A stretch of 64,000 bases of DNA from assembly GCF_003627815.1 (NCBI RefSeq), contig NZ_CP032698.1:8184001-8248000 (forward strand), read 5' to 3'. The notes beneath the pieces are model-generated. The model saw nothing but the letters and a program-made list of their open reading frames with translations. It had not been told where the DNA came from and made no database searches. The stretch comes from Streptomyces hundungensis. Its GTDB lineage: Bacteria > Actinomycetota > Actinomycetes > Streptomycetales > Streptomycetaceae. The translations under genes were made by a program, and so were the position numbers. The stretch's first letter is position 1; each line of letters opens with the position of its first letter. Below, piece after piece: positions 1 through 11,278 of this stretch.

Positions 1-2
1 AG

Positions 3-3000
3 ATCCCCGGCATCGAGACGATGGTCGGCCTGTTCATCAACACCGTGCCCGTCCGACTGCGCCCCGAGCCCGGTGAGACCCTGGCCGCACTGCTGAGCCG
101 GCTCCAGGAGGAACAGGGCCGGCTGCTCGGCAGCCAGCACCTGGGCCTCACCGAGATTCGCGGCACCACCGGCCTGGACGAACTCTTCGACACGCTCGCC
201 GTGTTCGAGAACTACCCGATGGACGCGGAGGCGCTGCGCACCGCGCAGCAGGCACTGCCCGACCTCGCCGTCACCGGGTTCAGCGGCACCGACGCGGCCC
301 ACTACCCCCTCACCCTCACCATCGCTCCCGGCGATGCCCTGCGCATCACCTTCGGCTACCGCGAGGCCGTACTGGACCGCGATGAAGTGGCCCGCATCGT
401 CGCCCGGACGCGCCGCATCCTGACGGCGATGGCGGCCGGACTCGAGCGCCGCGCCGACGCCGTCCCGGTCCTCCTGGACGGCGAGGAGAACGAACTCCTG
501 CGTCAGGGCCGCGGCGCCCCGCTCCGCGAGGACCCGACCACCGTGAGCATCCCCGATGCCGTCGCCCAGCATGCCGCCCGCCACCCGCACGCGGTCGCGG
601 TGTCCGGCGCCGACGGACAGCTCACCTACCGGCAACTCCTCGACGCCTGCGACGAAACGGCACGCGCGCTCACCGGGCTCGGCGTCCGCGCGGAGGACGG
701 CGTCGGCATCCTCACCGGCCGCTCCACGGCCCAGGTCACCGCCTCCCTGGCCGCCCTGCGCGCAGGAGGCGCCTATGTGCCCCTCGACCCTCGATGGCCC
801 GCCGAACGCCTCGGCCGCGTCGCCGAGGTGGCCTCCCTGCGCGCCCTGGTGGTCGACGCCACCACCCGTACACACCCGTGGGTGCGCGCGCTCGGCCCCG
901 ACGTCGCCGTACTCACCGTCGACGCCGACGGCCGCGCCGAACAGGGCTCCTCGGCCGCCCGCGGACCCCTTCCCACTGTGCCCGGCGGCGACCGGCTGGC
1001 GTACGTGATGTTCACCTCCGGCTCCACCGGCCTGCCCAAGGGCGTCGGCGTCACCCACGCCGACATCACGGCCCTCGCCCGCGACCGGACGTGGGCGGAC
1101 GGAGCGTCCGAGGCGGTTCTGCTGCACTCCGCGTACGTCTTCGACGCCTCCACCTTCGAGTTATGGGTCCCGCTCCTGACGGGCGGGCGCGTCGTGGTGG
1201 CCCCCGAGGGCACCCTCCAGCCCGCCGTCCTGCGCGACCTGGTCGCCCGGCACGGCGTGACCGCGGCGTTCCTGACGACCGCCCTGTTCGACGTGATCGC
1301 CGAGGCCGACCCGGGCGCCCTGGGCCTGCTGCGCCTGGTGGCCTCAGGTGGGGAAGCCGCCGCACCCGGCGTCCACCAACGCCTTGCCGCCGCACACCCC
1401 GACACCGTCTTCCTCAACGCCTACGGCCCCACCGAGACCACCACCTTCGCCACCCTGCACCACGTACGCGCCGACGACGCCCCCGGACAGGCTCCCGCCA
1501 TCGGGCGCCCCCTCGACGGCATGCGCGGCTACGTCCTGGACCGCGCGCTGCGCCCCGTCCCGACCGGGGCCGAGGGCGAGCTGTACATCGCGGGCCCCGG
1601 CGTCGCCCGCGGCTACCTCGGACGCCCGGACCTCACCGCCACCCGGTTCGTCGCCGACCCGTTCGCGGCCACCGGCGAGCGGATGTACCGCACCGGCGAC
1701 CTCGTGCGCCGGGACGCCGACGGCGTCCTGCACTACGTGGCCCGCGCCGACCAGCAGATCAAACTCCGCGGCCACCGCATCGAACCCGGCGAGATCGAGA
1801 TGGTGCTCTGCGCCGACCCGTCCGTACGGTCCGCCTGCGTCCTGGTCCGCGAGGACCTGCCCGGCGACCGCACCCTGACCGCCTACGTCGTTCCGGTGCC
1901 AGGCCACCTTCCGGACCCCGACCGGCTCCGCGCGCACATCGGGCGCCACCTTCCCGCCTACATGGTGCCGACCGCCTTCCACACCCTCGACGAGTTTCCG
2001 CTGACCCTCAACGGCAAGATCGACCGGGCGGCCCTGCCCGCGCCCGCCGTCCCGGCCGGTACGCCGGGCCGGGCACCGGGCAACGCCCGCGAGGAGATCC
2101 TCGCCGGCCTCTTCGCGGAAGTCCTCGGGCTGCCCGGCGTCGGCGTAGACGACGACTTCTTCGCCCTCGGCGGGCACTCGCTGCTCGCCACCCGACTCGT
2201 CGGACGGCTACGCAGCGCCCTGGACACCGAGACCGAGATCCGCACCCTCTTCGACAACCCCACCGTCGCCACCCTCGCCCGCGCCCTGGAAGGGGCGGAA
2301 CACAGCGCCCGCCCCGCCCTCGTACCCCAGCCACGCACCGGTCCGCTCCCGCTGTCCTACGCCCAGCACCGCCTGTGGTTCCTGCACCGGCTCGAAGGCC
2401 CCTCCGCCACGTACAACATCCCCTTCGCGGTACGCCTCGACGGGCCGCTCGACACCCAAGCCCTACGCCAGGCCCTGCACGACATCGTCGACCGGCACGC
2501 GGCCCTGCGCACGGTCTTCCCCGAGGACGAGAACGGGCCACACCAGCACATCACGCCCCCGGGCGAGGCACGCCTGCCGTTCACCGTGGAAACGATCGGC
2601 GCGGCAGAGCTCCCCGACCGGATCGGCGCGGCCGCGACCCGACCCATCGACATCGAGCACTGCCTCCCGATCCGGGCGACCCTGCTGCGCCTGGCCGAGG
2701 ACGCGCACGTCCTGGTCCTGGTGATCCATCACATCGCCGCCGACGGCACGTCACTGGCACCGTTGAGCCGCGATCTCGCCACCGCCTACCGAGCCCGCGT
2801 CGAGACCCAAACCGCCCCGTCCTGGTCCGAACTCCCCGTGGACTACGCCGACTACGCGCTCTGGCAGCGCGCCATGCTCGGGGACGAGCACGACCCCGAG
2901 AGCCTCGTGTCCCGTCAACTCGCGTACTGGGAAAAGGCGTTGAGGGATCTGCCGGAGATGGTCGACCTGCCGTGGGACCGTCCTCGTCCCGCGGTGCCCA

Positions 3001-6000
3001 GCCACACCGGTGCCACCCATGACTTCGGCCTCGATCGGGCCACCGCCCAGGGGATCAGGGACCTCGCCCGCGCCGGGGGATGCAGCGTCTTCATGGTGCT
3101 CCAGGCGGCCCTCGCGGTGGTCCTGTCCCGGCACGGCGCGGGCGAGGACATCCCGCTGGGCACGGCCGTGGCCGGACGCACCGACGAGGCGGCGTCCGAA
3201 CTCGTCGGCTTCTTCGTCAACACCCTCGTCCTGCGCACCGACCTCAGCGGCGATCCCACCTTCCGAGACCTCCTGGACCGGGTCAAGGACGTCAACCTCT
3301 CCGCCCACGCCCACCAGGACGTCCCCTTCGAGCGACTGGTGGAACTCCTCAACCCCGCCCGCTCACAGAACCACCACCCGCTCTTCCAGACCATGCTCGT
3401 CCTCCAGAACCACACCCACGCCGCCCCCCTCGATCTGCCCGGCCTCACGGTGGGCGCCGTGCCGGCGCGGCCCGCGGTGAGCAAGTTCGACCTCTCCTTC
3501 ACCTTCACCGAGACACCGGGCGACGGCGGAGCGACCGACGCCGCAGCGACCGGCGGAATGCGGGCGGCCGTCGACTACGCCACGGAACTCTTCGACGCCG
3601 CCACGGTCCGCGACCTCGCCGACCGGCTCACCCTGCTCCTGACGGCGGTCACCGCCGATCCCGACCGCCCGCTGCACACCTACGACGTCCTCCTGCCCGG
3701 CGAGCGAGCCCGCGTCGCCGCCTGGGGTACCGGCCCCGTCGAGGACCTGCCCGCCGCCACCGTCCCGGCCCTGTTCGAACAGAGGGTCCGGGACACGCCG
3801 GACGCTCCCGCGGTCCGCGACGCCCACACCACGCTCACCTATGCCGAGCTCGACGCCCGCGCCGCCGACCTCGCCGGCCGTCTCGCCGCGCTGGGCATCG
3901 GCCCCGAGGACCGGGTGGCCGTCGCGCTGCCCCGTACCCGCGAGCTCGTCGTGGCGCTCCTCGGCGTCCTCAAGGCCGGCGCCGCCTACGTAGCCCTGGA
4001 CCCGGACTACCCGGCCCAGCGCCTGACCTACATGCTCGACGACGCCCGGCCGCGCCTCCTGTTGACCACCCCCGAAGTCCACCGGCGCCTCCCGGAGTCG
4101 GCGGTGCCGCACCTGCACCTCACGGACCTCCCGAACACCACCCCGCCGACCGGGGGTCCTGCCTCCCGGACCGCCGGGAACCTGCGCCCGGAGCACCCCG
4201 CGTACGTCATCTACACCTCGGGTTCCACCGGCCGTCCCAAGGGCGTCGTGGTCACCCACCGCGGCGCCGGCGCCATGGCCAGGACCCAGATCGAACGGCT
4301 GCGGGTGACCCCCGCGCGCCGGGTGCTGCACATGGCCTCCGTCAGCTTCGACGCCGCGTTCTGGGAGCTGTGCATGGCACTGCTCTCCGGGGCCTGCCTG
4401 GAGATCGACGAACGCGACGCACTGATGCCCGGCCCCGCCCTCGCCGCGCTGATCGAGCAACGGGAAATCACCCACCTCACCCTGCCGCCCGCCGCCCTCG
4501 CGGTCATGGCGCCCGGCTCCCTGCCCGCGGGCACGACCGTGGTCCTCGCGGGCGAGGCCTGCTCTCCCACCCTCGTACGGGCCTGGGCGAAGGACCGCTT
4601 CCTCGTCAACGCCTACGGACCCACGGAAACCACCGTCTGCGCCACCATGAGCGGCTTCCAGCACGCGGACGGCCCCCTCGCCCCGGACCGCGCCGTCCCC
4701 ATCGGCACCCCCGTCAACGGCACCCGCGTCCACGTCCTGGACGACCGGCTGGCCCCGGTGCCGCCCGGTGTCACCGGCGAACTGTACGTCTCGGGCGAGG
4801 GCGTGGCCCGGGGCTACCACGGCCGGGCCGGCCTGACCGCGTCACGCTTCGTCGCCGACCCCTTCGACCGGGCAGGCGGCCGCATGTACCGCACCGGCGA
4901 CCTGGTGCGCTGGACGAACGACGGAGAACTCGTCTACGTCTCCCGCGCCGACGACCAGGTCAAGCTCCGCGGTTTCCGCATCGAGCTCGGCGAGATCGAG
5001 GCCGTGCTCACCGCGCTGCCCGGCGTCGCCGCGGCCTGCGCGGTGGTCCGCGAGGACCGGCCGGGCGACCGGCGCCTGGTCGCCTACACCGTGCCCGCGG
5101 ACGGCACGCGGGGCCCGGACCAGGCCGAAGTACGAGCGCACCTGGCCGACACGCTCCCCGACCATATGATCCCCGCCGCCTGCGTACGCCTCGAGGCCCT
5201 GCCCGTCACCCCCAACGGCAAGACCGACCGGCGTGCCCTGCCCGCACCCGACCGGGTCGGGCCCGCCGGCGGCCGCGCACCGCGCACCGCCCGCGAACGC
5301 GTCCTGTGCGAGGTGTTCGCGGAGACGCTCGGCCTCCCCGAAGTCGGCGTCACCGACGACTTCTTCGCTCTCGGCGGCCACTCGCTGCTCGCCGTGAGCC
5401 TGGCCCGGCGGATCGGCGAGCGATGCGGCCGCCGGCTCTCCCTGCGCGCCCTGTTCGCCGCGCCCACCGTGGAGGGCGTGGACCGCCTCCTGGGCCTCGC
5501 GCCGGGAGACGACGGTCGGGCCGGCACGGACGCACCCGACCTCACCGCCGACATCCGCCTGGCCGCGGACATCACCGGCCACCGGCGTCGGCGGGCGGAC
5601 CCGGATACGGCCCCCTCCCGACGCCCCTCACGTCCTTCGCCCCGGCCCCTGCTCACCGGCGCCTCCGGGTTCCTCGGGGCCTTCCTCCTGCGCGACCTCA
5701 TCGAACTCACCGACGGCCCGGTCGACTGCCTGGTGCGCGCCGAGAACGAACAGCGGGCGGCGGAGCGCCTGCGGGCCAACCTGGAGCACTACCGTCTCTG
5801 GGACCCCCGATACACGGACCTGATCCGTCCCGTCCCCGGCGACCTCGCGACCCCCGGCCTCGGCCTGGCGGCCGAGGACCGCACAGCGCTGGCCCGCCGC
5901 CTCGGGCCGATCGTGCACAACGGGGCTCGGGTCAACTTCGCCGCCGGGTACGCCGAGTTGCGCGCCCCCAACGTGGCCGGCACCCAGGAACTGCTGCGCC

Positions 6001-6743
6001 TGCTCGCCGACTCCGCCTCGCCAGGGATGCACTACGTCTCGACCACCGGCGTCTACGCCCCCGTGGGCCGCCCCGCCCCCGTAACCGAATCGACCCCGAC
6101 AGGACCGCCCGACGCGCTGCCCGACGGATACGCGCAGAGCAAGTGGGTCGCGGAAGGACTCGTCGAGGCGGCCCGCGAACGCGGACTGCCGGTGACCATC
6201 CACCGGCCGGGCCGCATCAGTGGCGACACCGCCACCGGCGCCTGCCAGGACCGGGACCTGTTGTGGCAGTTGATCAAGGGGTGTCTCCAGGCGGGAATGG
6301 TGCCGGACCTGGAGTCCGGCTCCACGGACTGGGTGCCGGTGGACCACGTCAGCAAAGCGATCGTGGCCCTCTCCTCGACCAGCCTGACGGGGACGGACAT
6401 CTACCACCTCACCAACCCGGACGCCCCGACCCTGGCCCGAGTGTTCGAAACGGCCGCCGGCATGGGCCACGAACTGCGCCCGGTCTCCGTCGAACAGTGG
6501 CGGGCCCGCGTCGCGGCCCAGGAGCACAACGCGGCGCAGCTGTTCCTCGGCGACGAGGCGGGGGCGCGGCGCGAGGCGACTACTCACGCGAGCTTCGACT
6601 CGACCAGGACGGACAAGATCCTGGCCGACCTGGGCGTCCACCGACCCGTGCTGACCGAGGAAATCCTGGCCCGCTACCTGACCTACTTCCACGAGACGGG
6701 CTTCCTGCCCGAGCCGGGGCCAGTAGGGCGGCGAGCTCTCTGA
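3..6743 (+). CDS. Non-ribosomal peptide synthetase, C-terminal part (C'-A-PCP-C-A-PCP-reductase)
   Basis: The reading frame is open from the left window edge, so the gene starts upstream. Residues counted from the Met at 21: tail of a condensation domain (about 1-150); A1 about 175-665 with [20 protein letters not shown] and YRTGDLV; carrier protein with GGHSLL, Ser 720; second C domain about 776-1230 with HHIAADG near 903; A2 about 1244-1740 with [10 protein letters not shown] and [13 protein letters not shown]; second carrier with Ser 1788; then a thioester reductase from about 1877 with GASGFLG and YAQSK (Tyr 2037). No epimerase or thioesterase domain is visible. By manual alignment to GrsA, A2 reads D-A-W-T-V-A-A-V-C, close to the Phe code; A1 reads D-A-F-F-A-G-A-T-F, possibly an aliphatic residue. 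The reductase implies NAD(P)H-dependent release as aldehyde (or alcohol). At least one module lies upstream, outside the window. Confidence 0.95.
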   Translation: MPGIETMVGLFINTVPVRLRPEPGETLAALLSRLQEEQGRLLGSQHLGLTEIRGTTGLDELFDTLAVFENYPMDAEALRTAQQALPDLAVTGFSGTDAAHYPLTLTIAPGDALRITFGYREAVLDRDEVARIVARTRRILTAMAAGLERRADAVPVLLDGEENELLRQGRGAPLREDPTTVSIPDAVAQHAARHPHAVAVSGADGQLTYRQLLDACDETARALTGLGVRAEDGVGILTGRSTAQVTASLAALRAGGAYVPLDPRWPAERLGRVAEVASLRALVVDATTRTHPWVRALGPDVAVLTVDADGRAEQGSSAARGPLPTVPGGDRLAYVMFTSGSTGLPKGVGVTHADITALARDRTWADGASEAVLLHSAYVFDASTFELWVPLLTGGRVVVAPEGTLQPAVLRDLVARHGVTAAFLTTALFDVIAEADPGALGLLRLVASGGEAAAPGVHQRLAAAHPDTVFLNAYGPTETTTFATLHHVRADDAPGQAPAIGRPLDGMRGYVLDRALRPVPTGAEGELYIAGPGVARGYLGRPDLTATRFVADPFAATGERMYRTGDLVRRDADGVLHYVARADQQIKLRGHRIEPGEIEMVLCADPSVRSACVLVREDLPGDRTLTAYVVPVPGHLPDPDRLRAHIGRHLPAYMVPTAFHTLDEFPLTLNGKIDRAALPAPAVPAGTPGRAPGNAREEILAGLFAEVLGLPGVGVDDDFFALGGHSLLATRLVGRLRSALDTETEIRTLFDNPTVATLARALEGAEHSARPALVPQPRTGPLPLSYAQHRLWFLHRLEGPSATYNIPFAVRLDGPLDTQALRQALHDIVDRHAALRTVFPEDENGPHQHITPPGEARLPFTVETIGAAELPDRIGAAATRPIDIEHCLPIRATLLRLAEDAHVLVLVIHHIAADGTSLAPLSRDLATAYRARVETQTAPSWSELPVDYADYALWQRAMLGDEHDPESLVSRQLAYWEKALRDLPEMVDLPWDRPRPAVPSHTGATHDFGLDRATAQGIRDLARAGGCSVFMVLQAALAVVLSRHGAGEDIPLGTAVAGRTDEAASELVGFFVNTLVLRTDLSGDPTFRDLLDRVKDVNLSAHAHQDVPFERLVELLNPARSQNHHPLFQTMLVLQNHTHAAPLDLPGLTVGAVPARPAVSKFDLSFTFTETPGDGGATDAAATGGMRAAVDYATELFDAATVRDLADRLTLLLTAVTADPDRPLHTYDVLLPGERARVAAWGTGPVEDLPAATVPALFEQRVRDTPDAPAVRDAHTTLTYAELDARAADLAGRLAALGIGPEDRVAVALPRTRELVVALLGVLKAGAAYVALDPDYPAQRLTYMLDDARPRLLLTTPEVHRRLPESAVPHLHLTDLPNTTPPTGGPASRTAGNLRPEHPAYVIYTSGSTGRPKGVVVTHRGAGAMARTQIERLRVTPARRVLHMASVSFDAAFWELCMALLSGACLEIDERDALMPGPALAALIEQREITHLTLPPAALAVMAPGSLPAGTTVVLAGEACSPTLVRAWAKDRFLVNAYGPTETTVCATMSGFQHADGPLAPDRAVPIGTPVNGTRVHVLDDRLAPVPPGVTGELYVSGEGVARGYHGRAGLTASRFVADPFDRAGGRMYRTGDLVRWTNDGELVYVSRADDQVKLRGFRIELGEIEAVLTALPGVAAACAVVREDRPGDRRLVAYTVPADGTRGPDQAEVRAHLADTLPDHMIPAACVRLEALPVTPNGKTDRRALPAPDRVGPAGGRAPRTARERVLCEVFAETLGLPEVGVTDDFFALGGHSLLAVSLARRIGERCGRRLSLRALFAAPTVEGVDRLLGLAPGDDGRAGTDAPDLTADIRLAADITGHRRRRADPDTAPSRRPSRPSPRPLLTGASGFLGAFLLRDLIELTDGPVDCLVRAENEQRAAERLRANLEHYRLWDPRYTDLIRPVPGDLATPGLGLAAEDRTALARRLGPIVHNGARVNFAAGYAELRAPNVAGTQELLRLLADSASPGMHYVSTTGVYAPVGRPAPVTESTPTGPPDALPDGYAQSKWVAEGLVEAARERGLPVTIHRPGRISGDTATGACQDRDLLWQLIKGCLQAGMVPDLESGSTDWVPVDHVSKAIVALSSTSLTGTDIYHLTNPDAPTLARVFETAAGMGHELRPVSVEQWRARVAAQEHNAAQLFLGDEAGARREATTHASFDSTRTDKILADLGVHRPVLTEEILARYLTYFHETGFLPEPGPVGRRAL

Positions 6744-7092
6744 TGTGATGAGACGGACGGTGCGCCGCCCTCCGGGCAAGCCGCAGCGAGGAGACCGAGC
6801 AGGTCTCCTGGGCCCTGCGGTGCCCGGGCGGGCGGAGGCCGCGAGAGTGGGCGGGAGGTTTCCGTTCGCCCCGGCGTCCTGCCGGGGAGAACCGTCGCGG
6901 CCGAGCTGACCGAGGTGGGCGGCGGGCCAAGGTGGTGAGGAAACGGTCTCCGCGGGGCAGGCCTCGACATGGGGGACGCGCCGGGTCGTCCCCTACGGAT
7001 GCCCGCCGGTGAGACAGACTCCGCTCCGGCGAGGGGCGGTGGACGGGGCAGCCCGTCGGCTTCTCGCCCACCCCGAAGGGGGACACGCTCAC
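6744..7092. other. Intergenic stretch after the NRPS
   Basis: No convincing gene is seen. Short open frames on both strands lack a good start and recognisable motifs. It probably holds the NRPS terminator and the leader of the next small gene. Confidence 0.4.
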
Positions 7093-7359
7093 GTGAAGTA
7101 CATCGAGACTCAACCACTGCCGTCGCTCGGGCACGCCGAGGTACGGATCATCGCCCACACGCCCGAGGCCGCCCGAGCGGTCGCGGAGGCCCTGCGCGGT
7201 TGCTTCGCCGGAACGGAACAACGCAGCTATCCCGGTGTCGGCGGCGACACCCGTCTGCACCTCACCGTAAACACCGAGGCACCCGCCGGGCCCGCCCGCT
7301 CCTGGCTGGACACCAGCCGGGCCCCCGCCGGGACCGGCGCGCACTCCGACGAGACGTGA
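7093..7359 (+). CDS. Small conserved-looking hypothetical protein (88 aa)
   Basis: The GTG start at 7093 is preceded by AGGGGGA about 9 nt upstream, so the longer frame opening at 7009 is not preferred. The protein begins MKYIETQPLPSLGHAEV and alternates short hydrophobic strands with a helix rich in Ala and Glu (PEAARAVAEALRGCF). This suggests a compact beta-alpha-beta fold. The last 20 residues are rich in Ala, Gly, Pro and Thr and probably disordered. No signal peptide or membrane segment is seen. It follows the NRPS in the same orientation after 350 nt, but nothing in it shows a role in peptide synthesis. Function unknown. Confidence 0.6.
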   Translation: MKYIETQPLPSLGHAEVRIIAHTPEAARAVAEALRGCFAGTEQRSYPGVGGDTRLHLTVNTEAPAGPARSWLDTSRAPAGTGAHSDET

Positions 7360-7528
7360 GAGCCCGCGAGTGCCCCGGAACCGTCTACTCGGCATCACCG
7401 GAGCACAGCTATGGCGCGACCTCCCCGCCCCCGAACATGCCCCGGCCACCGCCTGCTCCCATCTGGCGGGCGATGTCCTGATCATCGTCGACTGGGCCCT
7501 GGCAACGCTCCTGCGATGGTCGCCGCCG

Positions 7529-7888
7529 TCATTGATCGGGGCTGTTGAGCAGGAGCGTGATCGGCTGATCTTCGGTGACGCTGGTTCCGGCCGCGGGTTT
7601 CGTTCCTGTGACGAGCCAGTCGGTGTCGCTCGTGGGGTCTTGGAGGGCATCGTGGCCGTCGGGCGCGACTGCCGCCGTGATGTTGAAGCAGCGGAGTGGA
7701 CCGTCGACGGCGTCGGCTAGTGGCGTGCCCGTGACCGGCGGGAGGGACTGTGGCCACTTCTTGCCGGTGCAGGCCGTTCCTGGGCTGGCCTCTCCGACGG
7801 TCTTGGCCGGCGCCGGTTCCGGGCTGCTGCCGCATCCGGCGAGGAGCAGGCCCGCGACGATGAGGACGACTGTGCGGGTGTGGTTCAC
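7529..7888 (-). CDS. Small secreted lipoprotein with PASTA-like C-terminus
   Basis: The N-terminus is a lipoprotein signal: a basic MNHTR start, a hydrophobic run, and the lipobox LLAGC at residues 16-20, so mature protein should be anchored to the outer face of the membrane by the Cys. A Pro/Ala-rich linker follows. The C-terminal half contains GTKPAAGTSVTEDQPITLLL, with the G-x-x-P-x-x-G-x-x-V pattern of PASTA domains, which in other proteins bind muropeptides or beta-lactams. Only one PASTA-like unit is present and no kinase domain, so this would be an accessory binding protein at most. Two further Cys may form a disulfide. It stands alone; no operon partner is evident. Confidence 0.7.
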   Translation of the reverse strand: MNHTRTVVLIVAGLLLAGCGSSPEPAPAKTVGEASPGTACTGKKWPQSLPPVTGTPLADAVDGPLRCFNITAAVAPDGHDALQDPTSDTDWLVTGTKPAAGTSVTEDQPITLLLNSPDQ

Positions 7889-8333
7889 GGGGTCCCCCTG
7901 AGCGGGAAGGGCACCATCCGGTCGCCGAACGACCGTACTGGCGGCGGGTGTTGCTGATCGGTGACCCTATCGTCCGTCGCTCCGCCCGTTGTTGGCGGCG
8001 TCAGCTTTGGTGCGCATCTCGCCGGTGGAGTGACGATTGCCTGGAGGCGGGGGGCCACTCCACGGTACGTGCCCAGCCTGCACCCGCCGACTGGACCGAG
8101 TCGTGCCGAGCGCGTTCGTTCAACGGAACGGACCCGGTCCCTGCCGGCCGACGCGCTGATGGTGCTCGCGGCGGTTCCGGCCCAGGCCGAGCCCGTGCCC
8201 GTGTTCCCGCCAGGGTCCTCAAGGGCGAGTCCCACGCGCTCGACGACGGCACCCGCTCGTCCACCTACGTCGCCTCGGCCCGAACTGCCCTCCGCTCGAC
8301 CTTTCGGCCTTGGTGGGGCGGCCCATTCGTCGG
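7889..8333. other. Intergenic stretch, no supported gene
   Basis: Both strands carry short open frames. A plus-strand stretch near 8150-8300 reads like a worn secreted-protein N-terminus (ALMVLAAVPAQAEP) but has no continuous frame or start. It may be a relic. Confidence 0.3.
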
Positions 8334-9344
8334 TCACCACTGCGACCCGGTCGGAGATCCGCGCCCACTGCCGCTCGGATCCGTCGTGCGGAATCGCGCA
8401 CGGTACGCCGAGGGTGTCACCCCCAAGTGACGCAGGAACACCCGGCGCAGGGTCTCGTCGCTGCCCAGACCGCTGAGGTGGGCCGCCTTCGTGACCGTCG
8501 CGCCCGCGTCGAGGAGCGTCTGGGCTGCTTCGAGGCGCATCGACTCGACGTATGCGCCGGGTGTGTCGCCGACCTCCTCGTTGAAGAGCCGGGTCAGATG
8601 GCGGGCGCTGAGGCCTGCCCGGCGGGCGAGTTCGGGCAGGGAGTGGTCCGCCGCGGGGTCTGCGGCGATGGATCGCAGGAGTGCGGTGAGCGCGCTGTGG
8701 CGTGGCGCGGGGGTGCGGGCGGCGACGGAGAACTGCGACTGTCCGCCGGGGCGTTGGAGAAAGACCACGAGGTCACGGGCGACTTCACGGGCCAGGTCGG
8801 GGCCCTCGTCGGCTTCGACGAGGGCCAGGGCGAGGTCGAGCCCGGCGCTCACTCCGGCCGAGGTGTAGATCCGCCCGTCCCGTACGAAGATCGCGTCGTC
8901 GTCCACCTCGATGTCGGGGTGGCGTCGCGTAAGCGTGGCGGCGTGCCGCCAGTGGGTGGTGCCGCGTCGGCCGCGCAGCAGTCCTGCTTCGGCGAGCGCG
9001 AAGGCGCCGGTACAGACGGATGCGGTCCGCCAGGACGCGGAGTGGAGGGTCAGGACGGCGTCCAGGAGGAGGGCCGGCACCTCCCTGGGGAGTCCGGGGG
9101 ATCCCGGGACGATCAGGGTGTGGACCCGTTCCACCTGTTCGCCGACTGGATCCGTGAGCAGCCGGGTCCCGGCCGAAGTGGTGACCGGGCCTCCGTCGGG
9201 GGACAGCAGGGTCACCGCGTAGCGGGCACCGAGGGTTGCCGCCGTGCTGAATACCTCCAGCGGAGCCGTGACGTCGAGCAGACGCACACCGTCGTACGCG
9301 AGAACGGCCACGGCACGAGGGAGGGGGCTTTCGCGCGTACTCAT
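8334..9344 (-). CDS. GlxA-type AraC family transcriptional regulator
   Basis: 336 residues, the usual length for this class. Residues about 10-185 form a DJ-1/PfpI-like domain; the nucleophile-elbow region reads [15 protein letters not shown], so the Cys is kept. Residues about 220-320 form an AraC-type double helix-turn-helix ([17 protein letters not shown], then a second HTH ending in [11 protein letters not shown]). Regulators of this class sense small metabolites and usually control an adjacent operon. It is divergent from the HD hydrolase/DUF1348 pair starting at 9489, with inverted repeats in the 144-nt gap, so control of that pair is likely. The start is the ATG at 9344. Effector unknown. 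Confidence 0.9.
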   Translation of the reverse strand: MSTRESPLPRAVAVLAYDGVRLLDVTAPLEVFSTAATLGARYAVTLLSPDGGPVTTSAGTRLLTDPVGEQVERVHTLIVPGSPGLPREVPALLLDAVLTLHSASWRTASVCTGAFALAEAGLLRGRRGTTHWRHAATLTRRHPDIEVDDDAIFVRDGRIYTSAGVSAGLDLALALVEADEGPDLAREVARDLVVFLQRPGGQSQFSVAARTPAPRHSALTALLRSIAADPAADHSLPELARRAGLSARHLTRLFNEEVGDTPGAYVESMRLEAAQTLLDAGATVTKAAHLSGLGSDETLRRVFLRHLGVTPSAYRARFRTTDPSGSGRGSPTGSQW

Positions 9345-9388
9345 GTCTCCAGGTTAGCGCCGTGGCATGTCCATATGTGTGGGATTAC

Positions 9389-9402
9389 TGTCCTGAAGGA
9401 CA
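9389..9402. promoter_or_regulatory. Palindrome between glxA-like regulator and HD hydrolase
   Basis: TGTCCTGAAGGACA has 6-bp arms and a 2-nt spacer. A wider pair, CATGTCC at 9366-9372 and GGACATG at 9398-9404, encloses it. Its position in a divergent promoter region makes it a candidate operator for the GlxA-type regulator. Inference from symmetry and position only. Confidence 0.4.
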
Positions 9403-9488
9403 TGGCGCGCGCGTACGCGTGGGCGGCAGGCTGAGGGCAACACGGCGGCGACGCCGACCGCACCGCCGCACCCGACGAGGAGCCGATC

Positions 9489-10127
9489 GTGACCACACGT
9501 ATCGCCGATATCGAGATCCCCGACAGCACACTCGCCAAGGAGGCGACCGAGCTCATTCGCGACACCGCGGGCGAGCTGCTGTACGACCACTCGCGCCGCG
9601 TCTTCCTCTTCGGAGCGCTGCGCGGCCGTCGACGCGGCCTGACCTTCGGCCCCGAACTCCTCTACGTGGCAGCGCTGTTCCACGACCTGGGCCTGACGGA
9701 GAAGTACGCCACGTCCCGGCAGCGCTTCGAGATCGACGGCGCGGACGCCGCCCGCGACTTCCTGCTGCGGCACGGCCTCGCGCCAGAGCAGACACATATC
9801 GCCTGGCGGGCGATCGCCCTCCACACCACTCCGGAGATCCCGTACCGGATGGAGCCGGAGGTCGCACTGGTCACCGCGGGCGTCGAAGTCGACGTCCTCG
9901 GACTCGGTTTCGACGAGGTCGGCGACGCGCAGCGGGACGCGGTCGTCGCCGCCCATCCGCGGCCGGACTTCAAGCGGCGGATACTCGCGGCGTTCACCGA
10001 GGGCATCGCGCACCGCCCCGACACCGCGTTCGGCAACGTCAAGGCCGACGTACTCAGCCGCTTCTCGCCGGGCTTCGTGCGCACCGACTTCGTGTCTGTC
10101 ATCGAGGGCTCGGAGTGGTCCGAATGA
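9489..10127 (+). CDS. HD-domain hydrolase, cyanamide-hydratase-like
   Basis: 212 residues. The HD signature is visible: His in [10 protein letters not shown] (about residue 36), HD in ALFHDLGL (about 63-64), and a later His in ALHTTPEI, with Asp/Glu positions further on. This pattern matches the HD subgroup annotated as cyanamide hydratase-like, where a metal-bound water is used; the true substrate is unknown. The GTG start at 9489 has GAGGAG about 7 nt upstream. It overlaps the next gene by the ATGA arrangement, so the two are translationally coupled. Cytoplasmic; no signal sequence. Confidence 0.8.
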   Translation: MTTRIADIEIPDSTLAKEATELIRDTAGELLYDHSRRVFLFGALRGRRRGLTFGPELLYVAALFHDLGLTEKYATSRQRFEIDGADAARDFLLRHGLAPEQTHIAWRAIALHTTPEIPYRMEPEVALVTAGVEVDVLGLGFDEVGDAQRDAVVAAHPRPDFKRRILAAFTEGIAHRPDTAFGNVKADVLSRFSPGFVRTDFVSVIEGSEWSE

Positions 10128-10618
10128 GCTCTCTCCGGGAAACTCCGACGGGGCAGAGCCGCCAAGTGCGCCCTCCCGTACCACCGTTCACCGAAGCCGA
10201 CGCACGCACCAAAGTGCAGGCGGCCGAGGACGCGTGGAACACCCGTGACCCCGAACGGGTCGCGCTCGCCTACTCCGAGGACTCGGTGTGGCGCAACCGC
10301 GACTCCTTCGTGACCGGGCGGGCGGAGATCCGCACCTTCCTCGCCCGGAAGTGGCGCCGAGAGCTCGATTACGCACTGCGCAAGGGGCTCTGGTCCTACG
10401 GGGACGACCGGATCGCTGTCCGCTTCCAGTACGAGTGGCGCGACGCGGTCGGCGGGCACTGGCGCTCGTACGGCAACGAACTGTGGCAGTTCGACGCACA
10501 GGGCCTGATGCGGCGGCGAGAGGCAAGCATCAACGACGTACCCATCCGGGCGCAGGACCGTCGCATCCTGGGCCCGCGGCCACCGGAGGCGTTCGGGGAG
10601 GCGCTCCCTCTGGAGTGA
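10124..10618 (+). CDS. DUF1348 / NTF2-like protein
   Basis: 164 residues starting at the ATG that overlaps the stop of the HD hydrolase (ATGA). The sequence has the pattern of the DUF1348 branch of the NTF2-like fold: [21 protein letters not shown], then [18 protein letters not shown], and [13 protein letters not shown]2-like proteins are cone-shaped folds used as small enzymes or ligand-binding proteins; the role of this branch is not established. Coupling to the HD hydrolase and the divergent GlxA regulator suggests a small detoxification or catabolic unit for a low-molecular-weight compound (inference). Confidence 0.85.
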   Translation: MSSLRETPTGQSRQVRPPVPPFTEADARTKVQAAEDAWNTRDPERVALAYSEDSVWRNRDSFVTGRAEIRTFLARKWRRELDYALRKGLWSYGDDRIAVRFQYEWRDAVGGHWRSYGNELWQFDAQGLMRRREASINDVPIRAQDRRILGPRPPEAFGEALPLE

Positions 10619-10696
10619 TGCGCTAGTTGCCTCTCACGCGGTCTGGTTCGCCGAGCGGCGCCCCGCGCACCGTGAGCTGTCCGTGCGGCTGCTGGG

Positions 10697-11278
10697 TCAG
10701 TTCGGCGGATTCGATGTCGTGCTCGCGGGGTGGCCGCAGATCACATACACCAGCCGCCAGAGAACCCAGCCGGTCGCTGGAACCGCGGCCAAGGCGAAGA
10801 GCCACAGGATGGTGACTACCGCGAGCTGAACTCCCCCGAGGCGACCATGGCCGTAGAAGTGCATGGCTGACCAGATGACGGCGGCGCCGGCGACTGCGGG
10901 GAAGGCCAGCCACAGGCCCGTCAACCGCACGGCCTTATGACCGCGGTACTGGCTTGCCCTGTCACCCAACCATGGCTCCCAGCCCAAGCCCCCTGGGACT
11001 CGCGGGCTGAGTTCGGTCGCGATGTATTGCGCGGCAAGGAAGGACTAGTGCAGTTGAGCGGCATACCTAGTGCCCAACAGGTAGGAACTGAAGGGGATGA
11101 TCACCAAGAACCCCAGTCTGCTGGGGGCAGCCGCTGCAAAGCCGAAGACGGCGGCCGCTGTGGTGAGCTGTAGCCCCAGAAGAGCGTGAGACGCGGTGCT
11201 GCGCCGCTCGATCTCCTGACGCAGAGCGGTGAACTCTGCCAGTGGACCCTCGTGCCCTGAAGACGGTGTACCCCCCAT
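10697..11278 (-). pseudogene. Membrane protein gene interrupted by in-frame TAG
   Basis: Two open frames on the minus strand lie in the same frame, separated only by one TAG at 11045-11047. Upstream part: ATG at 11278 with GGGGGAG 9 nt before it, an acidic/basic helix (ALRQEIERRSTASHALL) and two hydrophobic segments ending LLGTRYAAQLH. Downstream part continues without shift: SFLAAQYIATELSPRVPGG, then two more membrane segments. The join reads as one protein of about 193 residues with four membrane helices and the bend motif SPRVPGGLGWEPWLG. A single base change (for example TAC or CAG to TAG) explains it. Either a nonsense mutation or a sequence error. Function unknown. Confidence 0.75.

Noticed and set aside
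3363..4820. 485-residue minus-strand ORF inside the NRPS gene
   Set aside because: Shadow of the NRPS. It has no motif, and the plus frame has all conserved NRPS motifs.
8310..9434. 374-residue plus-strand ORF
   Set aside because: Antisense to the GlxA-type regulator, which has clear DJ-1/PfpI and AraC motifs.
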